A DNA stretch of 64,000 nucleotides, taken from NCBI RefSeq assembly GCF_918697865.1, contig NZ_CAKKMV010000002.1, positions 186,001 to 250,000 on the forward strand, in the 5' to 3' direction. This document shows positions 36,528 to 45,828 of the stretch, piece after piece. This DNA is from Massilia sp. Bi118. Lineage in GTDB: Bacteria > Pseudomonadota > Gammaproteobacteria > Burkholderiales > Burkholderiaceae_D. Both the position numbers and the translations under genes were made by a program. Position 1 is the stretch's first letter. Each line of letters begins with the position of its first letter. The notes beneath the pieces are model-generated. The model was given only the letters and a program-made list of their open reading frames with translations, ran no database searches and was not told the origin of the DNA.

Positions 36528-38228
36528 TCAGCTTGACTTGGCCGCCTCGGCGTTCTTGCGGATCGTCTCCAGTGTCGCGCCCGGCGTGATCAGGTTGCCG
36601 TCGTAGCGCAACTCGATCACCGCCGGCAGCTTCTGTTCGTTCGTGAAGGCCACCGCGCGCTGCAGGGCCGCCGCGAAATCGGCGGTCTTTTCCACGACCT
36701 CTCCCTGGCCGCCATAAGCTTGCGCCAGCGCTGCGAAGTCCGGGTTGTGCAGCTCGGTGCCCGAGACGCGGCCCGGGTACTCGCGCTCCTGGTGCATGCG
36801 GATGGTGCCGAACATATTGTTGTTGAAGACGATCAGGATCAGGCCGGCGCGGTACTGCACGGCGGTCGCCAGTTCCTGGCCGGTCATCATGAATTCGCCG
36901 TCGCCGGCAAAGGTGACCACGGTGCGCTGCGGATCGACGATCTTTGCCGCCACACCGGCCGGCACGCCATAGCCCATCGCGCCGCTGGTCGGGGCCAGCT
37001 GGGTGCGCATCGCGCCGTAGCGCCAGAAGCGGTGCGCCCAGGTCGCGTAGTTGCCGGCGCCGTTGGTGATGATGGTGTCGTGCGGCAGGGCGGCCTGCAT
37101 GTCCTGCACCAGCTGCCACAGGTCCAAGGGTGCGCTGCCATCCTTGAAGATCGGCGGCTGTTCCTGCCAGGCGCGCAGCTCGGCCTTGGCTTCCTCGACG
37201 GTGTGACGCCAGGCGGCCGGATCCACCGGTTCCATCGCCGCCAGCATATGCGCGGTTTCCGGCGCGCCGCCGGCGATCATCAGCTCGGCCTGATACACGC
37301 TGCCCAATTCTTGCGGGTCCGGATGGATGTGCACCAGGCGCTGCTTCGGCACCGGCGACGCCAGCAGCGAGTAGCCGCTGGTCGTCATCTCGCCCAGGCG
37401 CGGACCGAAGGCGATCAGCAGGTCGGCTTCCTTCACGCGCGCAGCCAGCTTCGGATTGATGCCGATGCCGACGTCGCCGACGTAATGCGGGTGATCGTTG
37501 TCCAGCAGGTCCTGGAAGCGGAAGGCGCAGGCCACCGGCAGGCCGTTCGCTTCGGCGAACTTCTGCACGTCGGCGCAGGCTGCATCGGTCCAGGTGCCGC
37601 CGCCCAGCAGCAGCAGCGGCTTTTTCGCTTCGGTCAGCATCGTTCGCAGCTGAGAGATTTGCGCGGACGAAGGCGAAGCCTGCACCGGCTGGTAGCGGCG
37701 CGTGTCGGCCACTTCGGCTTGTGCGATCAGCATGTCTTCCGGCAGCGCCAGCACCACCGGACCCGGACGGCCGCTGGTCGCGACCTGGAAGGCGCGCGCC
37801 ATGTATTCGGGGATGCGGTCGGCGCGGTCGATCTGCGCCACCCACTTGGCCATCTGCCCGTACATGCGGCGGTAGTCGATTTCCTGGAACGCTTCACGAT
37901 CCATGAAGTCGGTGCCGACCTGGCCGATGAACAGGATCATCGGCGTGGAATCCTGATAGGCCGTGTGCACGCCGATCGAGGCATTGGTCGCGCCCGGGCC
38001 GCGGGTGACGAAGCAGATGCCGGGCTTGCCGGTCAGCTTGCCGTAGGCCTCGGCCATGAACGCCGCGCCGCCCTCCTGGCGGTTGATCACGAAGCGGATG
38101 TTCGAGTCGTGCAGGGCATCGAGCACGTCGAGGTAGCTTTCGCCGGGCACGCCGAAGGCGGTGTCCACGCCGTGGACCTGGAGTGCATCGACCAGGATCT
38201 GGCCGCCGCTGCGGGAGGGGTGGGTCAT
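36528..38228 (-). CDS. thiamine-diphosphate enzyme, acetolactate synthase-like
   Basis: A 566-residue enzyme with the three-domain TPP fold. Catalytic glutamate in NRQEGGAAFMAEAYGK (near 50), TPP/Mg motif AGDGEFMM...NNN at about 440-470. It resembles the acetolactate synthase large subunit and related decarboxylases (benzoylformate, glyoxylate). No ilvN-type small subunit is adjacent, so it may not serve branched-chain synthesis. The exact reaction is unresolved. Confidence 0.85.
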   Translation of the reverse strand: MTHPSRSGGQILVDALQVHGVDTAFGVPGESYLDVLDALHDSNIRFVINRQEGGAAFMAEAYGKLTGKPGICFVTRGPGATNASIGVHTAYQDSTPMILFIGQVGTDFMDREAFQEIDYRRMYGQMAKWVAQIDRADRIPEYMARAFQVATSGRPGPVVLALPEDMLIAQAEVADTRRYQPVQASPSSAQISQLRTMLTEAKKPLLLLGGGTWTDAACADVQKFAEANGLPVACAFRFQDLLDNDHPHYVGDVGIGINPKLAARVKEADLLIAFGPRLGEMTTSGYSLLASPVPKQRLVHIHPDPQELGSVYQAELMIAGGAPETAHMLAAMEPVDPAAWRHTVEEAKAELRAWQEQPPIFKDGSAPLDLWQLVQDMQAALPHDTIITNGAGNYATWAHRFWRYGAMRTQLAPTSGAMGYGVPAGVAAKIVDPQRTVVTFAGDGEFMMTGQELATAVQYRAGLILIVFNNNMFGTIRMHQEREYPGRVSGTELHNPDFAALAQAYGGQGEVVEKTADFAAALQRAVAFTNEQKLPAVIELRYDGNLITPGATLETIRKNAEAAKSS

Positions 38229-38368
38229 GGTGCGTCGTCCTTGTAGATTTTGCTATCCGGACATTCTAGGCAAGCTTGGGGCAGGTGGCTTTTGAAATGG
38301 CGACACAAACTTACAGAAAACGCAGCGATTACAGCCGGTGGGGACGCGCATCGGGTACAATTCGGGCT

Positions 38369-38712
38369 GTGAAGCAGGCCAGACAGCCGCTGGCCGGTAC
38401 CGCAAGGTACTGGCGGGAGGAAGGTCCGGACTCCACAGAGCGGGGTGACGGTTAACGGCCGTCCGCCGAAAGCCGGCGCAAGCCGGTATAAGGCGAGGAA
38501 TAGGGCCACAGAGACGAGCGTATTAAGTTACGGTGAAACGCGGTAACCTCCACCTGGAGCAATTCCAAATAGGCACGCGTTGATGTTGCTCGCGGAGCGT
38601 GCGGGTAGGAAGCTTGAGCGCCGGAGTAATTCGGCGCCTAGAGGAATGGCTGTCATAGAGGCGTCCCGCAAGGGAGACCACTACACAGAATCCGGCCTAT
38701 CGGCCTGCTTTA
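38369..38712 (+). ncRNA. rnpB: RNase P RNA (class A)
   Basis: Catalytic RNA that trims tRNA 5' ends. The 5' end AAGCAGGCCAGACAG pairs with the 3' GGCCTGCTT to form helix P1. The conserved cores GAGGAAGGTCCGGACTCC (near 38418) and ACAGAATCCGGCCTA (near 38686) are in place. A TACAAT box about ten bases upstream is a likely -10. Ends are estimated within a few bases. Confidence 0.95.
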
Positions 38713-38734
38713 CATTTAATTCTCGGTCACGACG

Positions 38735-40219
38735 ATGGACTACATCCTCGCCCTCGACCAGGGCACCACCAGCTCGCGCGCCATCCTGTTCGACCGCCAG
38801 GGCCAGGTGGCGGCTAGCGCCCAGCACGAATATCCCCAGCATTTCCCCCAGCCCGGCTGGGTCGAGCACGATCCGCTCGATATCTGGAACAGCCAGCTCG
38901 CCTGCGCGCGCGAGGTGCTGCAAACGAGCGGCATCGACGCCGGCCAGGTGGCCGCGATCGGCATCGCCAACCAGCGCGAAACCACGGTGGTCTGGGACCG
39001 CCGCACAGGCGAGCCGCTGTGCCACGCCATCGTCTGGCAGGACCGGCGCACCGCGGAGCTCTGCGACGCCCTGCGCGCCGACGGCCACGCGCCCCTCATC
39101 CAGCGCAAGACGGGCCTCGAACTCGACGCCTATTTTTCCGCCACCAAGCTGCAATGGCTCCTGACCCACGTCCCCGGCGCGCGCACCCGCGCGGAGCGTG
39201 GGGAACTCGCCTTCGGCACCGTCGACAGCTGGCTCGCGTATAAACTGACGGGCCGCCACGTCACGGACGTCAGCAACGCTTCTCGCACCATGCTCTTCAA
39301 TATCAACAGCCTGCGCTGGGACGAGGAGTTGCTGGCGCTGTTCGGCGTGCCGGCGTCGATGCTGCCTGAGGTGGTGGCCAGCAGCGGGCAGGTTGGCGTC
39401 ACCGATGAAAAATGGTTCGGCCGCGCGATCCCGCTGGCGGGCATTGCCGGCGACCAGCAGGCCGCGACTTTTGGGCAGGCCTGCCACCGCCGCGGCATGG
39501 TCAAGAACACTTATGGCACCGGCTGTTTCATGCTGATGCACGCGGGCGATGCGCCGCCCGTCTCGCACAATCGCCTGCTGTCCACGGTCGGCTGGACCAT
39601 CGACAAGCACACCGATTATCTATTGGAAGGCAGCGTCTTCATGGGCGGCGCCACCGTGCAGTGGCTGCGCGATGGCCTCGGCATCATCAAGCAGTCCGCG
39701 GACGTCGAGGCGCTGGCTTTATCGGTGCCGGACAGCGGTGGCGTGATGCTGGTGCCGGCCTTCGTCGGCCTCGGCGCGCCGCACTGGGACGCCTATGCGC
39801 GCGGCACCATCGTCGGCATGACGCGCGGGACGACTGGCGCCCACATCGCGCGCGCCGCGGTGGAAAGCATCGCCTACCAGAGCGCCGAGCTGCTGGCCGC
39901 GATGCAGAAGGACGCCGCTTGCGCCGTGCACGAAGTGCGCGCGGACGGCGGCGCGGCGCGCAATGACATGCTGATGCAGTTCCAGGCCGACCTGCTGGGC
40001 GTGCCGGTGATCCGCCCGCGCGTTACGGAGACGACGGCGCTGGGCGCGGCCTACCTGGCCGGCCTGGCGACCGGCTTCTGGTCTTCAGTTGAAGAGATTG
40101 CGGCACAGTGGCAGGCCGAGCGCCGTTTCGAGCCGCGGATGCCGGCGGCGCGCCGCGAGGAGTCGATGGCGCGCTGGGCGAAGGCGGTGGCGCATGCGAA
40201 GGGCTGGGCCCTAATCTAG
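38735..40219 (+). CDS. glpK: glycerol kinase
   Basis: A 494-residue FGGY-family kinase making glycerol-3-phosphate. Nucleotide-binding [13 protein letters not shown] at the start; [14 protein letters not shown] and [14 protein letters not shown] near the centre and C-terminal half. Full length. No glpF or glpD neighbour. It lies 23 bases after rnpB and overlaps the convergent GNAT gene by nine bases. Confidence 0.96.
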   Translation: MDYILALDQGTTSSRAILFDRQGQVAASAQHEYPQHFPQPGWVEHDPLDIWNSQLACAREVLQTSGIDAGQVAAIGIANQRETTVVWDRRTGEPLCHAIVWQDRRTAELCDALRADGHAPLIQRKTGLELDAYFSATKLQWLLTHVPGARTRAERGELAFGTVDSWLAYKLTGRHVTDVSNASRTMLFNINSLRWDEELLALFGVPASMLPEVVASSGQVGVTDEKWFGRAIPLAGIAGDQQAATFGQACHRRGMVKNTYGTGCFMLMHAGDAPPVSHNRLLSTVGWTIDKHTDYLLEGSVFMGGATVQWLRDGLGIIKQSADVEALALSVPDSGGVMLVPAFVGLGAPHWDAYARGTIVGMTRGTTGAHIARAAVESIAYQSAELLAAMQKDAACAVHEVRADGGAARNDMLMQFQADLLGVPVIRPRVTETTALGAAYLAGLATGFWSSVEEIAAQWQAERRFEPRMPAARREESMARWAKAVAHAKGWALI

Positions 40220-40750
40220 CGCCGATACCAGCGAGAACATGTGGGCATCGACCGCCCTGCCACGCAGCTGCAGGCGCTTGCGGGCAAGGCACTCGTGCAC
40301 GGCGCCCGCCTTGCGCGCCACTGCGATGCTGGGCAGGTTCCCGTCCGCGATGACGATCTCCACGCGCGACAGCTTCCATTCCTCGAAGGCGTACCTTGCC
40401 AGCGCGTGCACTGCGGCCAGCGCCGCTCCCTGGCGCTGCTGCGACGCCCGCACCCAGTAGCCCAGGTTGCAGAAGCCGTTCACGGTATTGAACTGGTTCA
40501 GTCCCGCACCGCCGGCGAGGGTCTCGCCGTCATCGAGGAAGATGCCGAATTCGTGGGCGCTGCCGTTGGCGCGGGCCGCATCGCAGTACGCGAACCAGGA
40601 CAGGGCTTCGTCCTCGCTATAAGCGGCATGGCCCCAGTTCATCCACAGGCCGAGGCTGGCCATCGATTCGCGCACCGCTTCCGCGAACGCGGGCGCGTCC
40701 GCCGCAGTGAAGGGACGAAGCAGGAAGCGGCCGGTAGTCATCTGGGTCAT
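40211..40750 (-). CDS. GNAT N-acetyltransferase, RimJ/RimL type
   Basis: A 179-residue acetyltransferase. [22 protein letters not shown] at the start, [21 protein letters not shown] (acetyl-CoA loop) and a C-terminal [21 protein letters not shown]. Likely modifies protein N-termini or small amines. Start at 40750 chosen for the family length; a second ATG at 40741 is possible. Confidence 0.85.
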   Translation of the reverse strand: MTQMTTGRFLLRPFTAADAPAFAEAVRESMASLGLWMNWGHAAYSEDEALSWFAYCDAARANGSAHEFGIFLDDGETLAGGAGLNQFNTVNGFCNLGYWVRASQQRQGAALAAVHALARYAFEEWKLSRVEIVIADGNLPSIAVARKAGAVHECLARKRLQLRGRAVDAHMFSLVSALD

Positions 40751-40841
40751 GCCGCGATTATAGGTTGGGGTAGCCGAGCCGTGCGAGCCGCTGCGGGCGG
40801 ATAGGGCACAATCGCAGCAAACCAATCCCGCAGGAGCCGCT

Positions 40842-41342
40842 TTGAAAGCCTTCTTCTCCGCCGTCCACGCCGTCATGGCCGTGCTCTTCATCGCCATCTC
40901 CTTCCTGTTGATGGTGATGGCGGCGCTGACCGGTTGGAAAGCCGTGGGGGCCGAGCTGTCCGAAGGCGCCGAACATGCGATCGAGGCGATCGGCCTGCTG
41001 GCCATCGCCGTGGTCTCGCTGCAGATCTCGCAGACCATCGCCGAAGAGGAAGTCATCCGCGACGCCCACATCAGCGCGCCGACGCGCGTGCGCCGCTATC
41101 TGTCGCGCTTCATGGTCGTGGTGGTGGTGGCGCTGTCGATCGAGGGCCTGGTCGGTACCTTCAAAGCCCTGCACGAAGTGCCGGAACTGCTGCCGCACGC
41201 GGCCTCGGTGCTGGTCGCGGCCGGCTTCCTGCTGGCGGGCTGGGGGCTGTTCATCCGCTTCAACAAGGAAGCCGAGCTATTGGAACCGGAGGCGATGGAA
41301 GAGGCGAAAAGCGAGGATGTCAAACTCGAAGAGAAGAGTTAA
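40842..41342 (+). CDS. membrane protein of unknown function
   Basis: A 166-residue protein with four hydrophobic segments and an acidic C-terminus (EPEAMEEAKSEDVKLEEKS). The start is a TTG at 40842 preceded by AGGAG with ideal spacing. The acidic tail lies in the cytoplasm by charge. Family not recognised. Confidence 0.72.
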   Translation: MKAFFSAVHAVMAVLFIAISFLLMVMAALTGWKAVGAELSEGAEHAIEAIGLLAIAVVSLQISQTIAEEEVIRDAHISAPTRVRRYLSRFMVVVVVALSIEGLVGTFKALHEVPELLPHAASVLVAAGFLLAGWGLFIRFNKEAELLEPEAMEEAKSEDVKLEEKS

Positions 41343-41373
41343 TATGTTCCGCAAGACCCTCAAAGGAACTGCG

Positions 41374-41760
41374 ATGCGCCACCGGAACCTGATCATGCCT
41401 CTCATCTTCGTGATTGCCGGCAGCGCCGGTGTTCCAGCCACTGCCGCCGAGCAGGCCGCACCGCTGCAGCCGGGCGAGATCGGCTCGCTGGCCGATCTGC
41501 CGCACGACATCCGCACCGTCATCGGTCCCGACGTCGCCGACCGCGGCGGCGCCTTCGCCGCCGGCTGCGTCAGCACCAACGGCGAACCGCACAGCCGCTT
41601 CGCCGGCGCCCGCCTGAACGGCGACACCGCCCAGGTCACCATGGAATATGGCGGCATCGCCCACTACTTCGATACGCTCGACTTCCGCCAGGTCAATGGC
41701 CGCTGGGTGCATGTGCCAAAGCCGTCGCAGAGCGTGGCGGCACGCGCACAGGGGAAGTAA
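41374..41760 (+). CDS. small secreted protein
   Basis: A 128-residue protein with signal peptide MRHRNLIMPLIFVIAGSAGVPATA. The ATG at 41374 follows AAAGGAA; another in frame at 41344 is less supported. One cysteine (AAGCVSTNGEPHSRF). No domain recognised. It lies 31 bases after the preceding membrane protein and may be co-transcribed. Confidence 0.65.
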   Translation: MRHRNLIMPLIFVIAGSAGVPATAAEQAAPLQPGEIGSLADLPHDIRTVIGPDVADRGGAFAAGCVSTNGEPHSRFAGARLNGDTAQVTMEYGGIAHYFDTLDFRQVNGRWVHVPKPSQSVAARAQGK

Positions 41761-41767
41761 GGCGCTC

Positions 41768-42385
41768 TCAAGCCCCGTTGGCGGGACCGCGCCCGGCGGT
41801 ATAGCCCCGTAGCTGCTCCTGCTGGCGCTGGTCCAGGCAGCGGAAGGGAATCGGGATGCCCCCTGTGGCGAACATCAGCAGGTAGCCGCGCTCGTAGCGG
41901 CGCACCATCTGCACCTCATTCCAGCGCCGTTCAAAGCTGCCGAGCCGTGACGTACGCGCGATGCCTTCGCCATCGATACGGAATTCGCAAACCGGCATGC
42001 GGCGCTTTTTCAGGAAGAAGACCGGCGGGGCGATCAGCGCGACCCAGAGGTCCAGCGTGATCGGCAGCGAGAGGAAGGACAGGGCGCCGAAGGCGGCGAA
42101 TGTATTCCTGGCCCAGCCCGGGTCCAGCATCCATGCGGTAAGAAAGGCGAACACGCTGAATTCCAGCGGTATCCAGGTCTGGCGCAAGCGCTTCGCCTTC
42201 GGCGTGTGACGCATGATGAAGCCGAGGTGGGCGCGCAGGATGCTCATGTATTCGGCCAGCGTGTACGAGACGCTGAAGCGAATAGCCGGCGCATCCGGCG
42301 GCGGCGCGGCATCGCCGGAGGGCGGCGAGTCGATCGTCAGTTCGGTACTGGCAAAGGTTTTCTGTTCCTGCTGGACGATCTGCAT
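41768..42385 (-). CDS. YcxB-like membrane protein
   Basis: A 205-residue protein. AAGGAGG precedes the ATG at 42385. Two hydrophobic segments (about 88-135) sit in the centre; the C-terminal part FRIDGEGIARTSRLGSFERRWNEVQMVRRYERGYLLMF matches the YcxB-like C-terminal domain pattern. Role unknown. Convergent with the small secreted protein gene. Confidence 0.75.
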   Translation of the reverse strand: MQIVQQEQKTFASTELTIDSPPSGDAAPPPDAPAIRFSVSYTLAEYMSILRAHLGFIMRHTPKAKRLRQTWIPLEFSVFAFLTAWMLDPGWARNTFAAFGALSFLSLPITLDLWVALIAPPVFFLKKRRMPVCEFRIDGEGIARTSRLGSFERRWNEVQMVRRYERGYLLMFATGGIPIPFRCLDQRQQEQLRGYTAGRGPANGA

Positions 42386-42572
42386 GGCCACCTCCTTGCG
42401 GTAAGGGGGCTGGGGGTGGCCGGTGCCGAACATGTCGATTCCATATTGATCAGTGGTGTCCGGCAAGTGGGGGGCCTTCTGTATATTGCAATAGAGTAAA
42501 CACCCTTGGATTTTTAACCTCGCGCTTCACGGAGCGCGGCCACTTGGCTACTGAGGTCGCGGCATGTCTGGG

Positions 42573-42652
42573 CATGAGTTCGCCTACATCCATACCGATG
42601 GCCAGGGCAGCCCGTGGCGCGCACCGATGAGGCGGGCAAGGTGGTCAGCTGA
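42573..42652 (+). pseudogene. RHS-repeat fragment with a frameshift
   Basis: Codons from 42573 read HEFAYIHTDGQGSP. The frame must then shift back by one base at 42614, after which it reads VARTDEAGKVVS and stops at 42650-42652. Put together this is the Y-H-D-G-SP-A-TD-G-V core of RHS/YD repeats. No further RHS sequence is seen on either side, so this is a decayed relic. Confidence 0.6.
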
Positions 42653-42707
42653 ACGTGCTACGTAGTCGATACGGGCAGGCTATCTGTCTCCCCACGCAGA
42701 TCTAAAA

Positions 42708-43670
42708 TCAAAACCCGATCCGCCCCTTCCAAGGCGTTTGCTTGACCCGAATATCTCCCGCAAGCACATGCTCCCGCCCATCCGCCACCGCATACCCCAG
42801 CCCATCCAGTAAAGCCTTGCGCAAATCCCGCGGCGACACCCCCGCCAGCTTGTCCAGCACCACATCGCCCAGTAGTGGATCGAAGCCACCCAGATTCAAT
42901 TCACGCAGCAGCCCCGCATACATCCGCTGCGCAATCCCAGCCGCCTGCTCGGGCGTCGGCGCCGGCACCTCGTACACCGCCATCCGGTTCAGCAGGGGAT
43001 GCGGAATCCCCTCGATCGAATTCGCCGTCAGCACCCAGAAGATCTGCGAGGCATCGATGTCCACGTCGATGAACTCGTCGCGAAAAGCACACGCGGTCTC
43101 CGGCTCCAGTAATTGATACAGCGCCGCCAGCGGATCGGACTGCGAGGACCCGGTTGCCTTCTCGACCTCGTCCAGCACGATCACCGGATTGGCGAACTGC
43201 CCGCGCACCAGGCGCTCGGCCACTTTGCCGCATTTGGCGCCGCGCCAGCTGGCCGAGCTGCCGGTAATGACGAAGCCGGCCGAGAGGGCGTTCATGCTGA
43301 TCAGTTCGCAGTCGGTCTGCATGACCCTGGCCAGGCGCTTGGCGAAGTGGGTCTTGCCGACGCCCGGGCCGCCTAATAGAAGGATGGGCATGACGTTGAA
43401 CCCTCGAATTTCTCCTCCCTTGCCGGCGTGGGCCAGGCGCAAATAGCGCGCCAGGTCGTCCAGCACTTCGTCGAAGTTGGGGCATTCCTCGAACAGCGGA
43501 TCGAGCGCGGCGATGGAAGAGGGGGTGGTGACGAAGCGTTCGGCGCCGGTCTCGAGCATGCGTTCGTAGAACGCGTCGAGCTCAGGCGAGCGTCCGCGGC
43601 TGCGGTCGAGGGCGCCCTGCACCTCGTGGAGGTCGTAAACGGCGCGGGTCCGGGCGATTGTAATGCTCAC
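42708..43670 (-). CDS. orphan Lon-like AAA+ ATPase
   Basis: A 320-residue ATPase. GTG at 43670 is preceded by AGGAGG at six bases, better than the upstream ATG at 43721. Walker A GGPGVGKT at 100-107, Walker B VIVLDEVEK at 163-171, sensor-1 TAN (215-217), arginine finger in LLNRM (R229), and sensor-2 SPRDLRKAL. The AAA+ core resembles Lon, but no protease domain follows. No partner gene is adjacent. It may be a remodelling or helper ATPase. Confidence 0.82.
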   Translation of the reverse strand: MSITIARTRAVYDLHEVQGALDRSRGRSPELDAFYERMLETGAERFVTTPSSIAALDPLFEECPNFDEVLDDLARYLRLAHAGKGGEIRGFNVMPILLLGGPGVGKTHFAKRLARVMQTDCELISMNALSAGFVITGSSASWRGAKCGKVAERLVRGQFANPVIVLDEVEKATGSSQSDPLAALYQLLEPETACAFRDEFIDVDIDASQIFWVLTANSIEGIPHPLLNRMAVYEVPAPTPEQAAGIAQRMYAGLLRELNLGGFDPLLGDVVLDKLAGVSPRDLRKALLDGLGYAVADGREHVLAGDIRVKQTPWKGRIGF

Positions 43671-44011
43671 GGCGGTCCTCCTGCGCAGGCTGCGCCTGCG
43701 AGTTAGTACATGCTCACTCACACCTTGCGTGCTGCTGGGTGATCGCTTGAATTCATCCTAACCCGCCCCGCATGAATCTGCAATTCCACCGAACCGTATC
43801 ATCCGCGCTGCATGGAGCGAATGGGTCTACTGCCAGTAAAAAGTTGCGGCTGATCAAACGTGAAACCCATGTGTATACATGAGCTGACACATGCACTCTC
43901 TAAGCTAAGTCCCTAATTTTGCTCAACATTTTTACTTGAGGTAGCTTCAGGGAAGTGCGCTAAGTCATTGGTTTCATTAGCAATTTCGCGGTTTTCAAAA
44001 GGTGAATTCGC
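43671..44011. other. spacer before the dcw promoter
   Basis: About 340 bases with no supported coding region on either strand. It is AT-richer than its surroundings. A near-palindrome CATGTGTATACATG lies near 43868. Nothing else definite is seen. Confidence 0.5.
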
Positions 44012-44040
44012 TTGACCAGTGACAATGCTTCCTCTAAAGT
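44012..44040 (+). promoter_or_regulatory. promoter of the dcw cluster (Pmra)
   Basis: TTGACC at 44012-44017, a 17-base spacer, and TAAAGT at 44035-44040. The first MraZ-type box starts on the last bases of the -10, so repressor bound there would block initiation. The mRNA would have a leader of about 100 bases before mraZ. Confidence 0.65.
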
Positions 44041-44088
44041 GGGAAACGGTGGCAAAAAGTGCAGTTTTGTGGGAGAAGCGAAGTGGCA
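44039..44088 (+). promoter_or_regulatory. MraZ binding boxes (five phased direct repeats)
   Basis: GTGGGA (44039), GTGGCA (44049), GTGCAG (44059), GTGGGA (44069) and GTGGCA (44083). The first four are exactly ten bases apart, the last fourteen. MraZ proteins bind short GTGGG-like direct repeats at ten-base spacing in front of their own operon. Confidence 0.75.
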
Positions 44089-44150
44089 AATGCGATCTCC
44101 CCGGCGCCTAAAACTAACAAACTGATAATTCTCCAAAACTAGGTAAATAC

Positions 44151-44579
44151 GTGTTTCAGGGCGCGTCTGCGATCAATCTCGATGCAAAGGGACGGATGTC
44201 AATACCGTCCAAGCACCGTGACGCCTTGTTGCAGCAGTGCGAAGGCCGTATGACGCTCACGAAACATCCGCAGGGTTGCCTGTTGTTCTTCCCGCGCCCG
44301 GTGTGGGAAGAGCACCGCGAACAGATCGCCGCCTGGCCGATGTCGGCCCGGTCGTGGCAACGCATTTTCCTGGGTAACGCCTGCGATGTCGAGTTGGACG
44401 GGTCGGGCCGGGTGCTGATTTCGCCCGAATTGCGCAATGCGGTTGGTTTGGAGAAGGAAGTGATGATGCTCGGGATGGGCACCCATTTCGAGATCTGGGA
44501 CGCCGTGAAACTGGCCGCAGACGAGGCCCTGGCCGTCGCTGGCGGCATGCCCGATGTCCTTTCCAATTTCTCCTTCTAA
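44151..44579 (+). CDS. mraZ: transcriptional regulator MraZ
   Basis: A 142-residue protein made of two AbrB-like beta domains, each with the DxxGR element: [16 protein letters not shown] (8-23) and [16 protein letters not shown] (about 81-96). MraZ forms rings that bind the promoter boxes upstream and repress the dcw cluster. The start is a GTG at 44151 (FQGASAIN follows), as in relatives. Eight bases before rsmH. Confidence 0.95.
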   Translation: MFQGASAINLDAKGRMSIPSKHRDALLQQCEGRMTLTKHPQGCLLFFPRPVWEEHREQIAAWPMSARSWQRIFLGNACDVELDGSGRVLISPELRNAVGLEKEVMMLGMGTHFEIWDAVKLAADEALAVAGGMPDVLSNFSF

Positions 44580-44587
44580 GGCACCGC

Positions 44588-45559
44588 ATGAACGCTATTC
44601 CGGTGCCTGAATTGCAGCATCGTACGGTGCTGCTGGATGAAGCAGTCGATGCGCTCGGCCTCGAAGGCGCGCGCGCATCCGGTACATATATAGATGGCAC
44701 CTTCGGCCGCGGCGGTCATAGCCGGCTGATCCTGTCGAAGCTGGCGCCGGATGGCCGCCTGATCGCTTTCGACAAGGATCCCCAGGCGATCGCCACTGCC
44801 GAGCAGATTGGCGATCCGCGTTTTTCGATCGTGCACGACAGCTTTGCGACGATGGTCGAGGCGCTGGCCGAGCGCGGCGTCACGCAGGTCGACGGGATTC
44901 TGCTGGATCTCGGCATTTCGTCGCCGCAGGTGGACGACGCCAGCCGCGGTTTTAGCTTCCGCAATGACGGTCCGCTGGACATGCGGATGGACACGACACG
45001 GGGCATTTCCGCCGCCGAGTGGCTGGCGACGGTGCCGGAACAACAACTGGAAAAGGTGATTCGGGATTATGGGGAAGAACGGTTTGCTTTTCAGATTGCA
45101 AAGGCGATTGCTGCTCGCCGGTCAGTCGAGCCAATTTCAAGCACACGACAGCTTGCCGCAATCGTGGCAAACGCGGTCAAAACCCGGGAGAAAGGCAAGG
45201 ACCCGGCAACCCGCACCTTTCAAGCTGTCCGGATTTTCATCAATAAAGAGCTTGAGGACCTTGAAGCAGGTCTGAACGCGGCCTACGAACTGCTCGCGCC
45301 CGCCGCGCGCATGTCGGTCATCAGCTTCCATTCGCTGGAAGACCGCATGGTCAAGCAGTTCCTGGCCTCGAAGGCGAAGGTCGAGCAACCGGACCGCCGG
45401 CTGCCGATCCGCGCTGTCGATCTGCCTCAGCCCTTGATGAAGCTGATCAGCAAGACCAAGCCGTCCGGCCCCGAGGTCGAGGCCAATCCGCGCGCCCGTT
45501 CGGCGGTGCTGCGCGTGGCCGAGCGCCTGGGAGCGACTGCCGAAGGGAGTCGCGCATGA
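44588..45559 (+). CDS. rsmH: 16S rRNA m4C1402 methyltransferase RsmH
   Basis: A 323-residue SAM methyltransferase (MraW). [13 protein letters not shown] at the start, SAM loop [26 protein letters not shown], and [19 protein letters not shown] central part followed by [14 protein letters not shown]. It modifies C1402 in the ribosomal decoding centre. Stop overlaps ftsL start (ATGA). Confidence 0.96.
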   Translation: MNAIPVPELQHRTVLLDEAVDALGLEGARASGTYIDGTFGRGGHSRLILSKLAPDGRLIAFDKDPQAIATAEQIGDPRFSIVHDSFATMVEALAERGVTQVDGILLDLGISSPQVDDASRGFSFRNDGPLDMRMDTTRGISAAEWLATVPEQQLEKVIRDYGEERFAFQIAKAIAARRSVEPISSTRQLAAIVANAVKTREKGKDPATRTFQAVRIFINKELEDLEAGLNAAYELLAPAARMSVISFHSLEDRMVKQFLASKAKVEQPDRRLPIRAVDLPQPLMKLISKTKPSGPEVEANPRARSAVLRVAERLGATAEGSRA

Positions 45560-45828
45560 CCGGCAAGATCAACGTGGTGCTGGCCGGCCTGCTGGTCGGC
45601 TGCGCGCTGTCGGTCGTCAACGCCCGCTACCAGCGCAACCACCTCGTCAACGACATCGAAAAACTGTCGACCCAGCAGCGCCAGCTCGACATCGACTGGG
45701 CCCAGCTCCAGCTCGACCAGTCCACCCTCGGCAAGAACGAACGCATCGAGCAGATCGCGCGCGTCAACCTGAACATGGCGCCCCTCAGCCCGGCGCGCAC
45801 CCAGTACCTGACGGAAGGCAGCAAATGA
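45556..45828 (+). CDS. ftsL: cell-division protein FtsL
   Basis: A 90-residue bitopic membrane protein: N-terminal segment ([17 protein letters not shown], about 4-20), then a periplasmic coiled coil (about 25-75) that pairs with FtsB. Identified by position and shape as well as by the [19 protein letters not shown] repeat. Overlaps rsmH and ftsI by four bases each. Confidence 0.9.
   Translation: MTGKINVVLAGLLVGCALSVVNARYQRNHLVNDIEKLSTQQRQLDIDWAQLQLDQSTLGKNERIEQIARVNLNMAPLSPARTQYLTEGSK

Noticed and set aside
38580..39164. Open frame starting inside the RNase P RNA gene
   Set aside because: It overlaps structural RNA and then runs out of frame through glpK.
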